A stretch of 51,875 nucleotides of DNA. It comes from Lachnospiraceae bacterium. Its GTDB lineage: Bacteria; Bacillota; Clostridia; Lachnospirales; Lachnospiraceae. This document shows, one piece after another, positions 27,314 to 37,261 of the stretch; the stretch's first letter is position 1, and the number at the start of each line of letters is the position of its first letter. The DNA is taken from positions 1 through 51,875 of the forward strand of contig JAUNIR010000008.1 in NCBI GenBank assembly GCA_030523345.1. The letters are read 5' to 3'. The notes beneath the pieces are model-generated. The model was not told the origin of the DNA, did not search any database, and saw nothing but the letters and a program-made list of their open reading frames with translations. The translations under genes and the position numbers were made by a program.

Positions 27314-28333
27314 ATGGCAAAAACTAAAAATAAATCTAACAGTATCGGCATAATTTTATTTACAATATTTGTGTTGCTTATCATTTCAGGAATTATTGTT
27401 GTAAATGTAATTAACAGGCCTAAAGAAATCCCTGTTAGCGCAGTTGGTAACACCCCTGGAAATATTATTAATAAAGGGCTTTTCTGTGAGTCAGATGGAT
27501 ATGTATATTTCGCAAATACATACGATCAGAGAAAGTTATATAAAATGAAGGCTGATGGAACAGAACTTAAGCGAATTGCTGACGTTCCATGCGAATTCAT
27601 TAATGTGTATGGCGATGACGTATTTTTCTATCAGACACCTGGTGCAGATGACCAGGTCTTTGGTCTTGGTGGTCTATACGGCGTGTGTTCAACTGACATT
27701 AAAGGTAAATCAGGTATGCACAACATTGATAAAACCATCGTTAATTCCTTGATTCTGTATGGACCTGAATTATACTACCAGCACTATGATAAAGCTGAAG
27801 GATTAAGGCTCTATAAGGCTAACCCTAGAACAAAAGAAAAAGCTGAAATCTCTGATAAAAAAGTTTATGTGTCTACCCCTGTTAATGGCAAATTTATGAC
27901 TTATAACGAAGAAAACGGCTATTATTTAAGTCTTTATAATCCGGCAAACGACCAGATGGAACTATTCGATAATGATACTAGGGCCTACAATGTAATACTT
28001 GAAGACCAGTATGTATATTATATGAATATTGATGATAATTACAGAATTTACAGAATGAATTTGTCAAATCATGAGAAAGAAAAGCTTTCTGACTATACTG
28101 TAGATGTGTTCAATGTATATGGTGATAATATCTTCTTCCAGAGAAACTCTGCTGACACTCCTGCTCTCATGCATATGAAAACTAATGGAAGTGGAGAAAG
28201 AATTGTTGCCTCTGGAAACTTTACAAACATCAACTGCACCTCTACATACACTTATTTCTATGAATTTGGAGATGCAGGTGCCATTTATAAAGTTCCTACA
28301 AGTGGTGGAACTGCTGAAAAATTTGTTCCATAA
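27314..28333 (+). CDS. Membrane-anchored DUF5050-type beta-propeller-like protein
   Basis: This 339-residue protein has one N-terminal membrane helix (about residues 11-31) and an extracytoplasmic region of repeated short units of the form GDxVFFYQ / DQYVYYMN / GDNIFFQR, spaced roughly 40-45 residues apart. This is the pattern of DUF5050/WD40-like beta-propeller proteins. The last such repeat ends with GAIYKVPTSGG. No catalytic residues can be named; such proteins are probably surface binding or sensing modules. The stop codon directly abuts the stop of folBK on the other strand, leaving no room for a terminator. Confidence 0.85.
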   Translation: MAKTKNKSNSIGIILFTIFVLLIISGIIVVNVINRPKEIPVSAVGNTPGNIINKGLFCESDGYVYFANTYDQRKLYKMKADGTELKRIADVPCEFINVYGDDVFFYQTPGADDQVFGLGGLYGVCSTDIKGKSGMHNIDKTIVNSLILYGPELYYQHYDKAEGLRLYKANPRTKEKAEISDKKVYVSTPVNGKFMTYNEENGYYLSLYNPANDQMELFDNDTRAYNVILEDQYVYYMNIDDNYRIYRMNLSNHEKEKLSDYTVDVFNVYGDNIFFQRNSADTPALMHMKTNGSGERIVASGNFTNINCTSTYTYFYEFGDAGAIYKVPTSGGTAEKFVP

Positions 28334-29152
28334 TCACTTGTTATTTAAATCGGAAAGCATTTCAGACATAGTCTTCATATAGATAGGATGTCTAAAATAT
28401 GGTGCTATCTCGCACATTGGTTCCAATACAAAAGCTCTATTCTTGATGTCTGCATGAGGTATCGTCAGATTCTCAGTATCATAAACATCATTGTCGTAGA
28501 ATAAAATATCAATATCAAGAGGTCTTGGTCCCCAGTGTTCTGTCTTAACTCTTCCAGCCATAGCCTCTAAGTTCTTACAGAAAATTAATATCTCTCTAGG
28601 TGTGAGAATTGTTTTAATTTCAATGCAACTATTTAAGAACTTGTCCTGCTGACTCATTCCGTATGGTTCGGTTTCTATAATAGTGGATTCTTTTTCAACT
28701 ATTATTTTTTCATTTGATTTGAGCAGATTTATAGCCTTTCGAATATACTCTTCCCTGTCTCCCATATTTGATCCCATAGAAAGAAATGCTCTATGCCAAC
28801 CTCTCTCAATTGTTACATTTACCTCTTCAATCGGAAGGCCTACAGGAGCCCATGGTTTTTTAACCGTTAAGTGGACATTAGAAATTGCAGGATATTCTAT
28901 AAGGATATCCTCTGCAAGTCGCTCAGCAGATGTCTCGATAAGTTTAAAATCATGTCCTTTCATAAATGCATTTATAAAATGACATACCTTTGCATAATCA
29001 ACCGAATTATCAATATCGTCTGTGACGCCTGCTATTCTTGTATCAATATAAAGCCTCACGTCAATTGCATACTTCTGACCAAGACTTCCACCATTCTCAA
29101 ATACACCATGTCTTGAAAAAACTTCTAGATTTTTAATACTGATATAATCCAT
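28334..29152 (-). CDS. folBK: FolB-FolK fusion: dihydroneopterin aldolase / HPPK
   Basis: Residues 1-118 are dihydroneopterin aldolase, with RHGVFENGGSLGQ, the ETSAE glutamate (73) and KKPWAPVG (Lys98/99 region). Residues 120-272 are 6-hydroxymethyl-dihydropterin pyrophosphokinase, opening FLSMGSNMGD and carrying GPRPLDIDILFY and IPHADIKNRAFVL. The fusion catalyses two consecutive steps of dihydrofolate synthesis. It is 11 bp downstream of folP. FolB-FolK fusions are known in Firmicutes. It meets the DUF5050-type gene stop-to-stop. Confidence 0.95.
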   Translation of the reverse strand: MDYISIKNLEVFSRHGVFENGGSLGQKYAIDVRLYIDTRIAGVTDDIDNSVDYAKVCHFINAFMKGHDFKLIETSAERLAEDILIEYPAISNVHLTVKKPWAPVGLPIEEVNVTIERGWHRAFLSMGSNMGDREEYIRKAINLLKSNEKIIVEKESTIIETEPYGMSQQDKFLNSCIEIKTILTPREILIFCKNLEAMAGRVKTEHWGPRPLDIDILFYDNDVYDTENLTIPHADIKNRAFVLEPMCEIAPYFRHPIYMKTMSEMLSDLNNK

Positions 29153-29163
29153 GACAGTCCTCT

Positions 29164-29967
29164 TTATGCGTTTCTTATGCTCTCAAGCATATTAATAAGT
29201 CTAACGTTTTCTTTAACATCATGTACTCTTACAAATCTAGTTCCAGTTTTAACTGCAACAGCTGTTGTCGCAAGAGTTCCCTCAAGTCTATCATCTACAG
29301 GCAAACCTAAAGTATTACCAATAAATGATTTTCTAGATGCTCCTAAAAGCACCGGATATCCTATTTTAACAAATTCTTCAAGGTTTTTCATCACAAGAAG
29401 ATTCTGTTCTGTCGACTTCACAAATCCGATACCTGGATCAATAACTATTTTATCTTTAGAAATCCCAGCAGCTTCCGCTTTCTTACAGAGTGCTTTCATC
29501 TCTTCAATAACATCTTTTTCAAAATCACTATATGTGGCTCTATCCTTATTATGAGTAATTGCAACACTTACATCATATTGCTTGATAGTCTTAGCCATCT
29601 TAGAATCATACTGTAGTCCCCATATGTCATTTACCATATCCGCTCCAGCACATATTGCAGCCTCAGCAACAGCACTCTTATATGTGTCAATAGACACCGG
29701 AATATCAAGCCTTTCTTTAATAGCCTCTATCGCAGGTACTACTCGAGAAATCTCCTCTTCTGCAGAAATCATTGTGTAGCCGGGTCTTGTAGATTCACCA
29801 CCTACGTCAATGATTGAAGCACCTTCCTGCGCCATCTGATTCGCATGCTCTATAACCTTATCCATCGTTACAAATCTGCCACCATCTGAAAATGAGTCAG
29901 GTGTAACGTTAAGTATTCCCATTACATATGTTCTGTTGTCATCAAATTTTTTTGTTCCTATTACCAT
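29164..29967 (-). CDS. folP: Dihydropteroate synthase
   Basis: The 267-residue enzyme has the signatures GILNVTPDSFSDGGRF and IIDVGGESTRPGYT, then VSIDTYKSAVAEA, ADMVNDIWGL and the C-terminal VRVHDVKEN. It joins hydroxymethyl-dihydropterin pyrophosphate to p-aminobenzoate and is the target of sulfonamides. It lies 1 bp after folC and 11 bp before folBK. The three genes form a compact folate cluster; folE is not present in the window. Confidence 0.97.
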   Translation of the reverse strand: MVIGTKKFDDNRTYVMGILNVTPDSFSDGGRFVTMDKVIEHANQMAQEGASIIDVGGESTRPGYTMISAEEEISRVVPAIEAIKERLDIPVSIDTYKSAVAEAAICAGADMVNDIWGLQYDSKMAKTIKQYDVSVAITHNKDRATYSDFEKDVIEEMKALCKKAEAAGISKDKIVIDPGIGFVKSTEQNLLVMKNLEEFVKIGYPVLLGASRKSFIGNTLGLPVDDRLEGTLATTAVAVKTGTRFVRVHDVKENVRLINMLESIRNA

Positions 29968-29968
29968 A

Positions 29969-31276
29969 CTATTTCCTCCTGACCATCTCTACAACAATTT
30001 CCTTAGCATCATTTAACCATGATAAAGAACCGAAGCAGCATATCACTGGGTGATTGCCATTCACATCTAATCTCACTATTGCCTCGCTATATGCTTTCTC
30101 CAAAGCATCTCTTATAGAGTCCGCAATCACTACGTTATTATTATACTGTCTGTAAACTTCTGCAAGAACACTCTTGTCCAAAGCTCTTACAGATTTTTCA
30201 TTTTCTATTGTATATATTTTAATAGCTTTGTCGCCTGTTATGCGAGCTATTTCTTTATAATCTTTATCCTTAAATATTCCCGTTATGTATATATATTCTC
30301 TATCCGGGTAATTTAACTTAAGGCTCTCAGCAAACTGAACTGCTCCATCCGGATTGTGAGCTCCATCAAGAATTATGTCAATCGAGCTTTCTATTTCAAT
30401 ATGTTCAAATCTAAATGGTATCTCAGCGTTTTTTAACCCTTTTCTGATGTCTGATTCTAATAACCTATAACCCATATCCGCAAGTACTTCTGCAGCCTTT
30501 ATAGCAATACTTGCATTTTCCGACTGATATGCCCCCTTCATAGTCAACTCTAGAGGGTTTTCTCTTGTATCATCTACAAGGTACAAATCCGCATCCATTT
30601 CTTTACAACGGTCGGAAAAAACTTTAATTACTTCTGTATAATCTGGGGGACCTTCTGTAGATTTTGTTCTGTCAAGCATCACTACTGGTGTACTCGTCTT
30701 TATTATACCAGATTTATTCTCTGCAATCTTTATTAAAGAATCACCAAGCACATTGGCATGATCCATACTTATGGATGTTACAACATGCAATACGGCTGTG
30801 TTTATTATATTAGTGGCATCATTAATCCCACCTAACCCGGTTTCCAAAACTACTATGTCACATTTTTCCATGTAGAACATAACAAATGCGACCATAGTTT
30901 CAACTTCAAATCTTGTCGGATGGCGCCCTGTGTCTGAAATATATAATTCACTAGCCTCTTTAACAATGCTCACAGCCTCTGCATATAAATCATCATGCAC
31001 TATATCCATATTTATTCTGAACTGGTCAGTATCGGATTTCACTGCCGGAGAATTATATGTTCCAACCTTATACCCTGCCTCTTTCAAAATAGAAGTAATA
31101 AAAGCTGACGTAGAACCCTTACCATTTGTACCTGTTACATGTACAAATTTAAGACCATCCTGAGGATTATCAAGATAATCTGCCAATCCACGCATATTTT
31201 CAAGTCCTAGCACGCTTCCATAAACGTCCAAAGACTTTATATATAAAATTGCTTCATCAAATGTCATCACGGTCAT
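29969..31276 (-). CDS. folC: Bifunctional folylpolyglutamate synthase / dihydrofolate synthase
   Basis: This Mur-ligase superfamily enzyme (435 residues) adds glutamate to dihydropteroate and to folates. It carries the P-loop VTGTNGKGSTSAF, the FolC-specific FEVETMVAFVMF region, TGLGGINDATN, and the C-terminal ILDGAHNPDGA motif. The start codon is uncertain: the second in-frame Met (codon 4) is equally possible, since neither has a good ribosome-binding site. It heads the folate cluster. Confidence 0.94.
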   Translation of the reverse strand: MTVMTFDEAILYIKSLDVYGSVLGLENMRGLADYLDNPQDGLKFVHVTGTNGKGSTSAFITSILKEAGYKVGTYNSPAVKSDTDQFRINMDIVHDDLYAEAVSIVKEASELYISDTGRHPTRFEVETMVAFVMFYMEKCDIVVLETGLGGINDATNIINTAVLHVVTSISMDHANVLGDSLIKIAENKSGIIKTSTPVVMLDRTKSTEGPPDYTEVIKVFSDRCKEMDADLYLVDDTRENPLELTMKGAYQSENASIAIKAAEVLADMGYRLLESDIRKGLKNAEIPFRFEHIEIESSIDIILDGAHNPDGAVQFAESLKLNYPDREYIYITGIFKDKDYKEIARITGDKAIKIYTIENEKSVRALDKSVLAEVYRQYNNNVVIADSIRDALEKAYSEAIVRLDVNGNHPVICCFGSLSWLNDAKEIVVEMVRRK

Positions 31277-31336
31277 TTAGCAAAAATCCACAATACCACA
31301 ATATAAAGAATATGCAAATTGTGCTCCGTCTATATC

Positions 31337-31365
31337 TTGAAAATTATATACTAATACATTATACT
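31337..31365 (+). promoter_or_regulatory. SigA-type promoter of the nitroreductase / pyrBI region
   Basis: A -35 TTGAAA (31337-31342) and a -10 TATACT (31360-31365) are separated by 17 bp, about 36 nt upstream of the nitroreductase start. Confidence 0.7.
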
Positions 31366-31401
31366 ACATACAACGTTAATTTTAAATAATTGGAGGTAAT
31401 T

Positions 31402-31941
31402 ATGGAAGCACTTGAATGTATTAAAACTCGTCGTAGTATTCGTGCATACACAGACGAACCAGTTGACAGAGAAACTATTAATAAAATCGTTGAGGCAGCT
31501 TCATATGCCCCTTCATGGAAGCACACACAGACTGCAAGATATACAATTATCGAATCTAAAGAATTAAAGGATAAAATTGCTGCTGAGTGTACTCATACAT
31601 ATCCAGGTAATGGCGAAATTATTAAGCAGGCTCCTGTATTAGTTGTTGTTAGCTTTGTTAAGAACAGAAGTGGCTTTGAAAGAGACGGTTCATTCTCAAC
31701 AAGTAAGGGCGATCGTTGGGAGATGTTTGATTCTGGTGTTGCTACTGAAGCTTTTTGTTTAGCAGCTCACAGCTATTCACTTGGTACAGTTATTATGGGA
31801 CTCTTTGATGATACAGTTAAGGAGGCTATTGAACTTCCTGATACACAGGACATTTCTTGTATTATTTGTCTAGGTCATCCGGCAGAAGACCCACAGGCAC
31901 CAAAGAGAAAACCAGTTGAAGATTTAGTAACTTATAAATAG
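31402..31941 (+). CDS. Nitroreductase family protein
   Basis: The start at 31402 is chosen because GGAGG lies 5 nt upstream; an in-frame TTG 12 nt earlier overlaps that site. The 179 residues form an FMN-binding nitroreductase: [17 protein letters not shown] at the N-terminus, [18 protein letters not shown], and the C-terminal [14 protein letters not shown], which is a typical ending. The physiological substrate cannot be told. A terminator hairpin overlaps its stop codon, separating it at least partly from pyrB. Confidence 0.92.
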   Translation: MEALECIKTRRSIRAYTDEPVDRETINKIVEAASYAPSWKHTQTARYTIIESKELKDKIAAECTHTYPGNGEIIKQAPVLVVVSFVKNRSGFERDGSFSTSKGDRWEMFDSGVATEAFCLAAHSYSLGTVIMGLFDDTVKEAIELPDTQDISCIICLGHPAEDPQAPKRKPVEDLVTYK

Positions 31942-31962
31942 GGGCGTAACGCTCCTATTTTT
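31937..31962 (+). terminator. Terminator between the nitroreductase and pyrB
   Basis: AATAGGGGCG and CGCTCCTATT form a 10-bp stem with one G-U and a 3-nt loop, followed by TTT. The TAG stop codon is inside the stem. It lies 20 nt before the pyrB start, so it may instead tune read-through into pyrBI. Confidence 0.7.
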
Positions 31963-31981
31963 ATGTAGAAAGGACATAACA

Positions 31982-32896
31982 ATGAAACATTTAATGTCTC
32001 CTCTCGATCTAAGCGTCGAGGAACTGGATAAATTATTAGACCTCGCAAATGATATAGAGGCTAATCCAGAGAAATATGCTCACAAATGTGATGGCAAAAT
32101 ACTTGCTACATGTTTTTACGAGCCAAGTACACGTACAAGACTTTCTTTTGAGTCTGCCATGATGAGGCTCGGTGGTCAGGTGTTAGGTTTTGCTTCTGCA
32201 GACTCTTCTTCCGCTTCTAAAGGCGAAAGTGTTTCAGATACTATAAGAGTAATTTCATGCTATGCAGATATATGCGCTATGCGTCATCCAAAGGAAGGCG
32301 CTCCAATGGTCGCCATGACAAAATCTCTTATCCCAATAATCAACGCAGGGGATGGCGGTCATCAGCATCCAACTCAAACACTTACTGATCTTCTCACTAT
32401 TAGATCATTAAAGGGTCGTCTCGATAATCTTACTATTGGACTTTGTGGTGATTTAAAGTTCGGCCGTACTGTACACTCTCTCATTTCTGCGTTAATAAGA
32501 TATGCTAATGTAAAATTTATATTCATCTCTCCTGATGAATTAAAAATACCTGATTATATAAGAGAAGATGTTCTTATAAAAAACAACATAGAATTTAAAG
32601 AAGTAGTTAAGCTTGACGAGGTAATGCCAGAACTTGATCTTCTCTATATGACAAGAGTTCAGAGAGAGCGTTTCTTTAATGAAGAGGACTATATAAGACT
32701 TAAAGATTTTTATATCCTTACAAAAGAGAAAATGGAACTTGCTAAAGATGACTGTTTAATACTCCATCCTCTTCCAAGAGTAAACGAAATATCTGTCGAG
32801 GTTGATTCCGACGACAGGGCTGCTTACTTCAAACAGGCTAAATACGGAGTTTATGTGCGAATGGCACTTATTCTTACTCTATTAGAGTTAGCTTAA
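31982..32896 (+). CDS. pyrB: Aspartate carbamoyltransferase catalytic subunit
   Basis: This enzyme condenses carbamoyl phosphate and aspartate in the first committed pyrimidine step. The 304-residue protein carries the carbamoyl-phosphate loop [14 protein letters not shown] (Ser49-Thr50-Arg51-Thr52-Arg53), the [10 protein letters not shown] 80s loop, [13 protein letters not shown], and [11 protein letters not shown]. The start has an AAAGGA ribosome-binding site. pyrI follows after 46 bp, so this is a regulated ATCase. Confidence 0.97.
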   Translation: MKHLMSPLDLSVEELDKLLDLANDIEANPEKYAHKCDGKILATCFYEPSTRTRLSFESAMMRLGGQVLGFASADSSSASKGESVSDTIRVISCYADICAMRHPKEGAPMVAMTKSLIPIINAGDGGHQHPTQTLTDLLTIRSLKGRLDNLTIGLCGDLKFGRTVHSLISALIRYANVKFIFISPDELKIPDYIREDVLIKNNIEFKEVVKLDEVMPELDLLYMTRVQRERFFNEEDYIRLKDFYILTKEKMELAKDDCLILHPLPRVNEISVEVDSDDRAAYFKQAKYGVYVRMALILTLLELA

Positions 32897-32942
32897 CAAA
32901 CGATTATATATATTATGTTAACCAATATGAAAGGAACTAAAA

Positions 32943-33371
32943 ATGCTTAACGTAGGACAAATTGAAGAAGGTTTTGTACTAGATCATATTGATGCCGGAA
33001 AAAGTCTTAAGATATATCACGACTTAAAACTCGATAAGCTCGATTGTACCGTAGCTATTATAAAAAACGCAAAAAGTAACAAAATGGGTAAGAAAGATAT
33101 ACTAAAAGTCGAGTGTGATATAAACATATTAGACCTTGATATTTTAGGTTTTATAGACCACAAAATTACAGTTAATGTTATTAAGGATGGAGAACTTGTC
33201 GAGAAGAAAAAGCTTCACCTTCCAAAAGAAATCAAAAATGTAATTAAGTGTAAAAATCCTAGATGTATTACTTCTATCGAGCAGGAACTTACACATATTT
33301 TCGTACTTGCCGACAAAGAAAAAGAACTATACAGGTGTAAATACTGTGAAGAAGCTTATACTGGAAAATAA
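32943..33371 (+). CDS. pyrI: Aspartate carbamoyltransferase regulatory subunit
   Basis: The 142-residue PyrI has an N-terminal nucleotide-binding domain and a C-terminal zinc domain with Cys103, Cys108, Cys132 and Cys135 (CKNPRC and CKYC). The zinc domain contacts PyrB. In E. coli the subunit carries CTP/UTP inhibition and ATP activation; the same control is expected here. The gene has an AAGGAAC site and ends just before a strong bidirectional terminator. Confidence 0.96.
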   Translation: MLNVGQIEEGFVLDHIDAGKSLKIYHDLKLDKLDCTVAIIKNAKSNKMGKKDILKVECDINILDLDILGFIDHKITVNVIKDGELVEKKKLHLPKEIKNVIKCKNPRCITSIEQELTHIFVLADKEKELYRCKYCEEAYTGK

Positions 33372-33377
33372 TAAATA

Positions 33378-33411
33378 AAAAAAGCTCTGACATATAAGTC
33401 AGAGCTTTTTT
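33378..33411. terminator. Bidirectional terminator between pyrI (+) and proA (-)
   Basis: A perfect stem AAAAAAGCTCTGAC / GTCAGAGCTTTTTT (14 bp, 6-nt loop) is flanked by A-run and T-run and sits 6 nt after pyrI and 1 nt from the proA stop. It can stop transcription from either side. Confidence 0.93.
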
Positions 33412-33412
33412 A

Positions 33413-34669
33413 TTACCCTCTAATCTGGCCATCACCATATATTTTGTATTTATAAGATGTCAATTCTTTAAGACCCATAGGACCTCTTGCATGAAGTTTC
33501 TGAGTGCTTATTCCTATCTCTGCACCAAACCCAAATTCAAAGCCATCTGTAAATCTTGTAGATGCATTAACATACACACATGCTGCATCTATTTCATTAA
33601 GGAACTTGTCCGCGTTCTGTTTATTTTCCGTAATAATACATTCAGAATGATGCGTAGTATATGTATTTACGTGTTCAATAGCTTCCTCAACACTTCCAAC
33701 AACCTGAAGGGAAATAATAGGTCCTAGATACTCTGTTCCATAATCTTCTTCTGTGGCCTTTTCCATATTAAGAGTAGGACAAATAGCGAAAGCCTTCTCT
33801 CCTGCCCTGATTTCTACTGCCTTTCCCGTTAGGGCTTCATATATAGCCGGAATAGCTTTATCTGCTATTTTTTCGTGAACCAAAAGCGATTCGCATGCAT
33901 TACAAACACCCATACGCTGAGTTTTAGCATTCAAAATTATGTTAACCGCCATATCAAGATTAGCACTCTCGTCGACATATACATGACAGTTTCCTGTGCC
34001 TGTTTCTATTACAGGTATTGTGGCATTTTCGACAACTGATCGTATAAGTGAAGCTCCGCCCCTTGGTATTAAAAGGTCAATATATTTATTGAGTTTCATG
34101 AACTCAGTAGCAATCTCACGCTCCGTCTTCTCTATCAATATAACGCAGTCCTTAGGTAATCCACAATTTTCCAAAGTATCTTTTATCACCTTAACAATTG
34201 CTTTGTTAGAATTTATAGCGTCTTTTCCACCTCTTAAAACAGATACGTTAGATGACTTAAAGCAAAGGCCAAAGGCATCCAATGTAACGTTTGGACGTGA
34301 CTCATATATAATGCCTATTACACCGACTGGCACCCTTACCTTATGAATATTAAGCCCGTTAGGTCTTGTAAATTCTTCTAACTCCTCTCCAATAGGATCT
34401 TCTAATTCAGATATTTGAACAAGACCCTCCGCCATTGCTTTAATACGGTCTTCTGTAAGTGTTAATCTGTCAATTAATGATTCTTTTACACCATTATTTC
34501 TAGATACCGCTACATCTAATTCATTTGCCTTTATTAAGTCTTCTGTACTATTTATAATAGCCTCTGCAACTTTACAAAGGACATCATTCTTTTTTTCTGT
34601 TGTAACTGTATTCATTACAGTCTGCGCTTTCTTTGCACTCTTTCCTATGCTTTCAAGGTACTCGTTCAC
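33413..34669 (-). CDS. proA: Gamma-glutamyl phosphate reductase
   Basis: ProA reduces gamma-glutamyl phosphate to glutamate-5-semialdehyde in proline synthesis. The 418-residue protein has the aldehyde-dehydrogenase fold with the catalytic Cys in [14 protein letters not shown] and the [13 protein letters not shown] region. It follows the hybrid histidine kinase gene by 17 bp, so the two are probably read together. No proB is adjacent, which is atypical. A bidirectional terminator follows. Confidence 0.97.
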   Translation of the reverse strand: MNEYLESIGKSAKKAQTVMNTVTTEKKNDVLCKVAEAIINSTEDLIKANELDVAVSRNNGVKESLIDRLTLTEDRIKAMAEGLVQISELEDPIGEELEEFTRPNGLNIHKVRVPVGVIGIIYESRPNVTLDAFGLCFKSSNVSVLRGGKDAINSNKAIVKVIKDTLENCGLPKDCVILIEKTEREIATEFMKLNKYIDLLIPRGGASLIRSVVENATIPVIETGTGNCHVYVDESANLDMAVNIILNAKTQRMGVCNACESLLVHEKIADKAIPAIYEALTGKAVEIRAGEKAFAICPTLNMEKATEEDYGTEYLGPIISLQVVGSVEEAIEHVNTYTTHHSECIITENKQNADKFLNEIDAACVYVNASTRFTDGFEFGFGAEIGISTQKLHARGPMGLKELTSYKYKIYGDGQIRG

Positions 34670-34686
34670 GTTTTATTCTCCTAATA

Positions 34687-36873
34687 CTATTTCATATTAA
34701 TCATATACTCTGGTAAATATTTATATAACATCGAAGCTAGCTGGGCTGTATTTACAGGCTTAAGCAGAAAATCTGCAAATCCTTTTCCCATATAGTACTC
34801 TCTAGTATCTTTTGTTGCATTTGCTGTAACCATAACAACCGGAACACCGTGGCATTCATTTTCCGACTGTTTGATTCTTGAGAAAGTCTCAACGCCATCC
34901 ATGCTTGGCATTCGATGATCCATAAATATAAGGTCGTAATGCTTTTCCCTAACACGCTGCAAACACTCATCTCCACTTGTACAAGATGATACCTTTGCTT
35001 CTAGTGGCTTTAATAATTCTCTAATAACCTTAATGCTAATAGGCGAATCGTCCACCACAAGTATTTCTGCCTCCGGGGCAGTGAACTTCACTTCATACTC
35101 AGTATAGACATTTATACCTTTTATTTCCCCTACCGTTTGATTACTATCTGATGCTGCCACAAGAGGAATTACTGCACTGAATATTGTTCCTCTTCCAACT
35201 TCACTCTTGAAGTTTAGAAGACCACCCATCATTTCTACTAGGTTCTTAGTAATATTTAATCCTAAACCTGTTCCCTGATCAGATGTGCTTACTCTCATAT
35301 TGTTACGACCCAATCCGGCAAAGAGCTTGTCATAATCTTCTCTACTGATTCCTCTTCCCGAATCTTCAATTGCCATTATTAGGTCAATATCAAAATCGCT
35401 TCTATACTTAAATCCAAGTTTAAATTTAACATAACCTTCGTCTGTATATTTAACAGCATTAGACAAAAGGTTTGTAGCCACCTGCCTGACTCTTATTTCA
35501 TCGCCAATAAGCTGCCTAGGTATGTCCTTATCAATATAATATTTAAACTCAAGTCCCCTTTGAGCACATCTAAATTCATAAACATTTAGAAGCTGCTCTA
35601 ATAGTTCTAAAAGATCAAATCGTTCACTTACTATCTCAAACTTTCCAGATTCCATCTTTGAAAAATCCAAGATATCACTTATAAGGTCTAATAATGTTGT
35701 ACTTGAATTCCTAATGTTATTAAGATATTCCTTATTAGTATCTGTCGAATGATCTCTTAAAAGTATTTCTGTCATTCCCATAACAACATTAATAGGCGTT
35801 CTAATTTCATGAGACACCTTTGCGAGGAAGGATGACTTTGCAATATTAGCCTCTTCTGCTTCATCCATGAGCTTTTTCATCTGCTCAATCTGTTTTCCCG
35901 CCTCTGTTATATCATAGAGGAGTACTGTTGTTCCTATCTCATAATTATCCGTCTTTACTGAATTTACGTTAACATCAAATTGTCTGTTACCAATACTAAT
36001 CTGGCCCTCTCGCTTTTTGTCAAAAAGACTTCTAATCTCAACTTCTCTTATAATGTCACCACGCTTATAGCTTTTTAAAGCAGGGAACAAACTATTTGCC
36101 GTATTATTGGAATACTCATACCCGCCATCATTATTAACGATGATTATTCCATTTTCAAGATTTGCAAGAATTCTTTCTCCCTCTGCATCTGCTACATCAA
36201 ATACATGATTTCTTAAAAGTGCCAGTGAAAAAATACCTACAGCCATAGCAGTACTAATTGGTGTTGCATCATATCCTCCAAACACTCCTGTTACGGATAC
36301 TACGTACAAAACTAATGGAATAGCTGCTACTACCATAAGAACAATATAGTTATATCTCATATGCTTCTGGGAAGTCTTAAGAATTGATACTGTAAGAATA
36401 AAAATGCAGGCTATGAGTTCTATGACTGTTGTTCCTGCAAACACAAAATAAAGCCATCCATGGTCCATTGAAAGATGAGGTATTGCCCCCTCATTAACAA
36501 ACCTAACCCCTGTGTAATAGATATGATTGTACTCCCATGTCCACACACCTAAAAGTACAAATATACCTTCCGAAATAAGAATTCCCTGTATGACTTTGTT
36601 AAATTCATGTCCGCAATACTTAAACATGAAAAAAGTAATGAGCCCAATCTCAAATGCTCCACCAAGGTACTCAGCCTTAACAGCCATCATACCTTCACCT
36701 GCATTAGTAGATACTAGTTCCAAAATATATGCGCCATTCTGAACAAATGAACATAGGAATGTAATTATAATTACATTAGAGTATGAACTTGGTTTCTTGT
36801 ATGCGACAACTAATACAGATGCCAAACAAATAATTGTGGCTAATATTTGCACAAATATTGCAAGGTTAAGCAT
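34687..36873 (-). CDS. Hybrid sensor histidine kinase with 7TM N-terminus and receiver domain
   Basis: The 728 residues show about seven N-terminal membrane helices (1-220, of the histidine-kinase 7TM type), a short PAS-like segment (about 232-325), HisKA with His355 in FLAKVSHEIRTP, HATPase with N box NLLSNAVKYTDEG (468-480), G1 DSGRGIS and G2 GTGLGL, then a receiver domain (603-720) with Asp608/Asp609, phosphoacceptor Asp652 (FMDHRMP) and Lys705. The HK signal is unknown. AGGAG lies 10 nt before the ATG. It begins 30 nt after the 3' end of RNase P RNA and continues into proA. Confidence 0.9.
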   Translation of the reverse strand: MLNLAIFVQILATIICLASVLVVAYKKPSSYSNVIIITFLCSFVQNGAYILELVSTNAGEGMMAVKAEYLGGAFEIGLITFFMFKYCGHEFNKVIQGILISEGIFVLLGVWTWEYNHIYYTGVRFVNEGAIPHLSMDHGWLYFVFAGTTVIELIACIFILTVSILKTSQKHMRYNYIVLMVVAAIPLVLYVVSVTGVFGGYDATPISTAMAVGIFSLALLRNHVFDVADAEGERILANLENGIIIVNNDGGYEYSNNTANSLFPALKSYKRGDIIREVEIRSLFDKKREGQISIGNRQFDVNVNSVKTDNYEIGTTVLLYDITEAGKQIEQMKKLMDEAEEANIAKSSFLAKVSHEIRTPINVVMGMTEILLRDHSTDTNKEYLNNIRNSSTTLLDLISDILDFSKMESGKFEIVSERFDLLELLEQLLNVYEFRCAQRGLEFKYYIDKDIPRQLIGDEIRVRQVATNLLSNAVKYTDEGYVKFKLGFKYRSDFDIDLIMAIEDSGRGISREDYDKLFAGLGRNNMRVSTSDQGTGLGLNITKNLVEMMGGLLNFKSEVGRGTIFSAVIPLVAASDSNQTVGEIKGINVYTEYEVKFTAPEAEILVVDDSPISIKVIRELLKPLEAKVSSCTSGDECLQRVREKHYDLIFMDHRMPSMDGVETFSRIKQSENECHGVPVVMVTANATKDTREYYMGKGFADFLLKPVNTAQLASMLYKYLPEYMINMK

Positions 36874-36903
36874 TTTTATTGATCTCCTGATTTCATATAA
36901 AAA

Positions 36904-37250
36904 ATGAGTCTGACTATAAGCCGGGTTCTGTATTAGGTAATCATCTATCTACTCGTAATGTCGCCACTACGCTCTAGCAACCTACCCGGAAACGTGACGG
37001 GCAGCCACATAGTCCCCTGTTTGGTCTTGCTTCGGGTGGGGTTTACATTGACCTTTTCTGTTACCAGAAAAGCGGTAGTCTCTTACACTGCCATTTCACC
37101 ATTACCTATGCCGTGGCATAGGCTGTATAATTTCTGTTGCACTTTCCTTCAGGTCACCCTGACCGGCCGTTAACCGGCACCCTGCCCTATGAAGCCCGGA
37201 CTTTCCTCACCCTGTCCTTAAGACAGGCCGCGATTACCTGTCAGACTCAT
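36904..37250 (-). ncRNA. rnpB: RNase P RNA (bacterial class A-like)
   Basis: The RNA component of RNase P is recognised from its conserved core: AGGAAAGTCCGGGCTTCATAG near the 5' end, GAAGGAAAGTGCAACAGAAA in the middle, and the 3' ACAGAACCCGGCTTATAG. The 5' and 3' ends pair as P1 (ATGAGTCTGAC with GTCAGACTCAT), which sets the boundaries at 37250 and 36904, about 347 nt. T residues follow the 3' end. It lies 11 bp after the TGS-uridine kinase stop, so either its promoter is inside that gene or it is processed from a longer transcript. The A versus B type call is tentative. Confidence 0.97.
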
Positions 37251-37261
37251 AAATTATTAAT

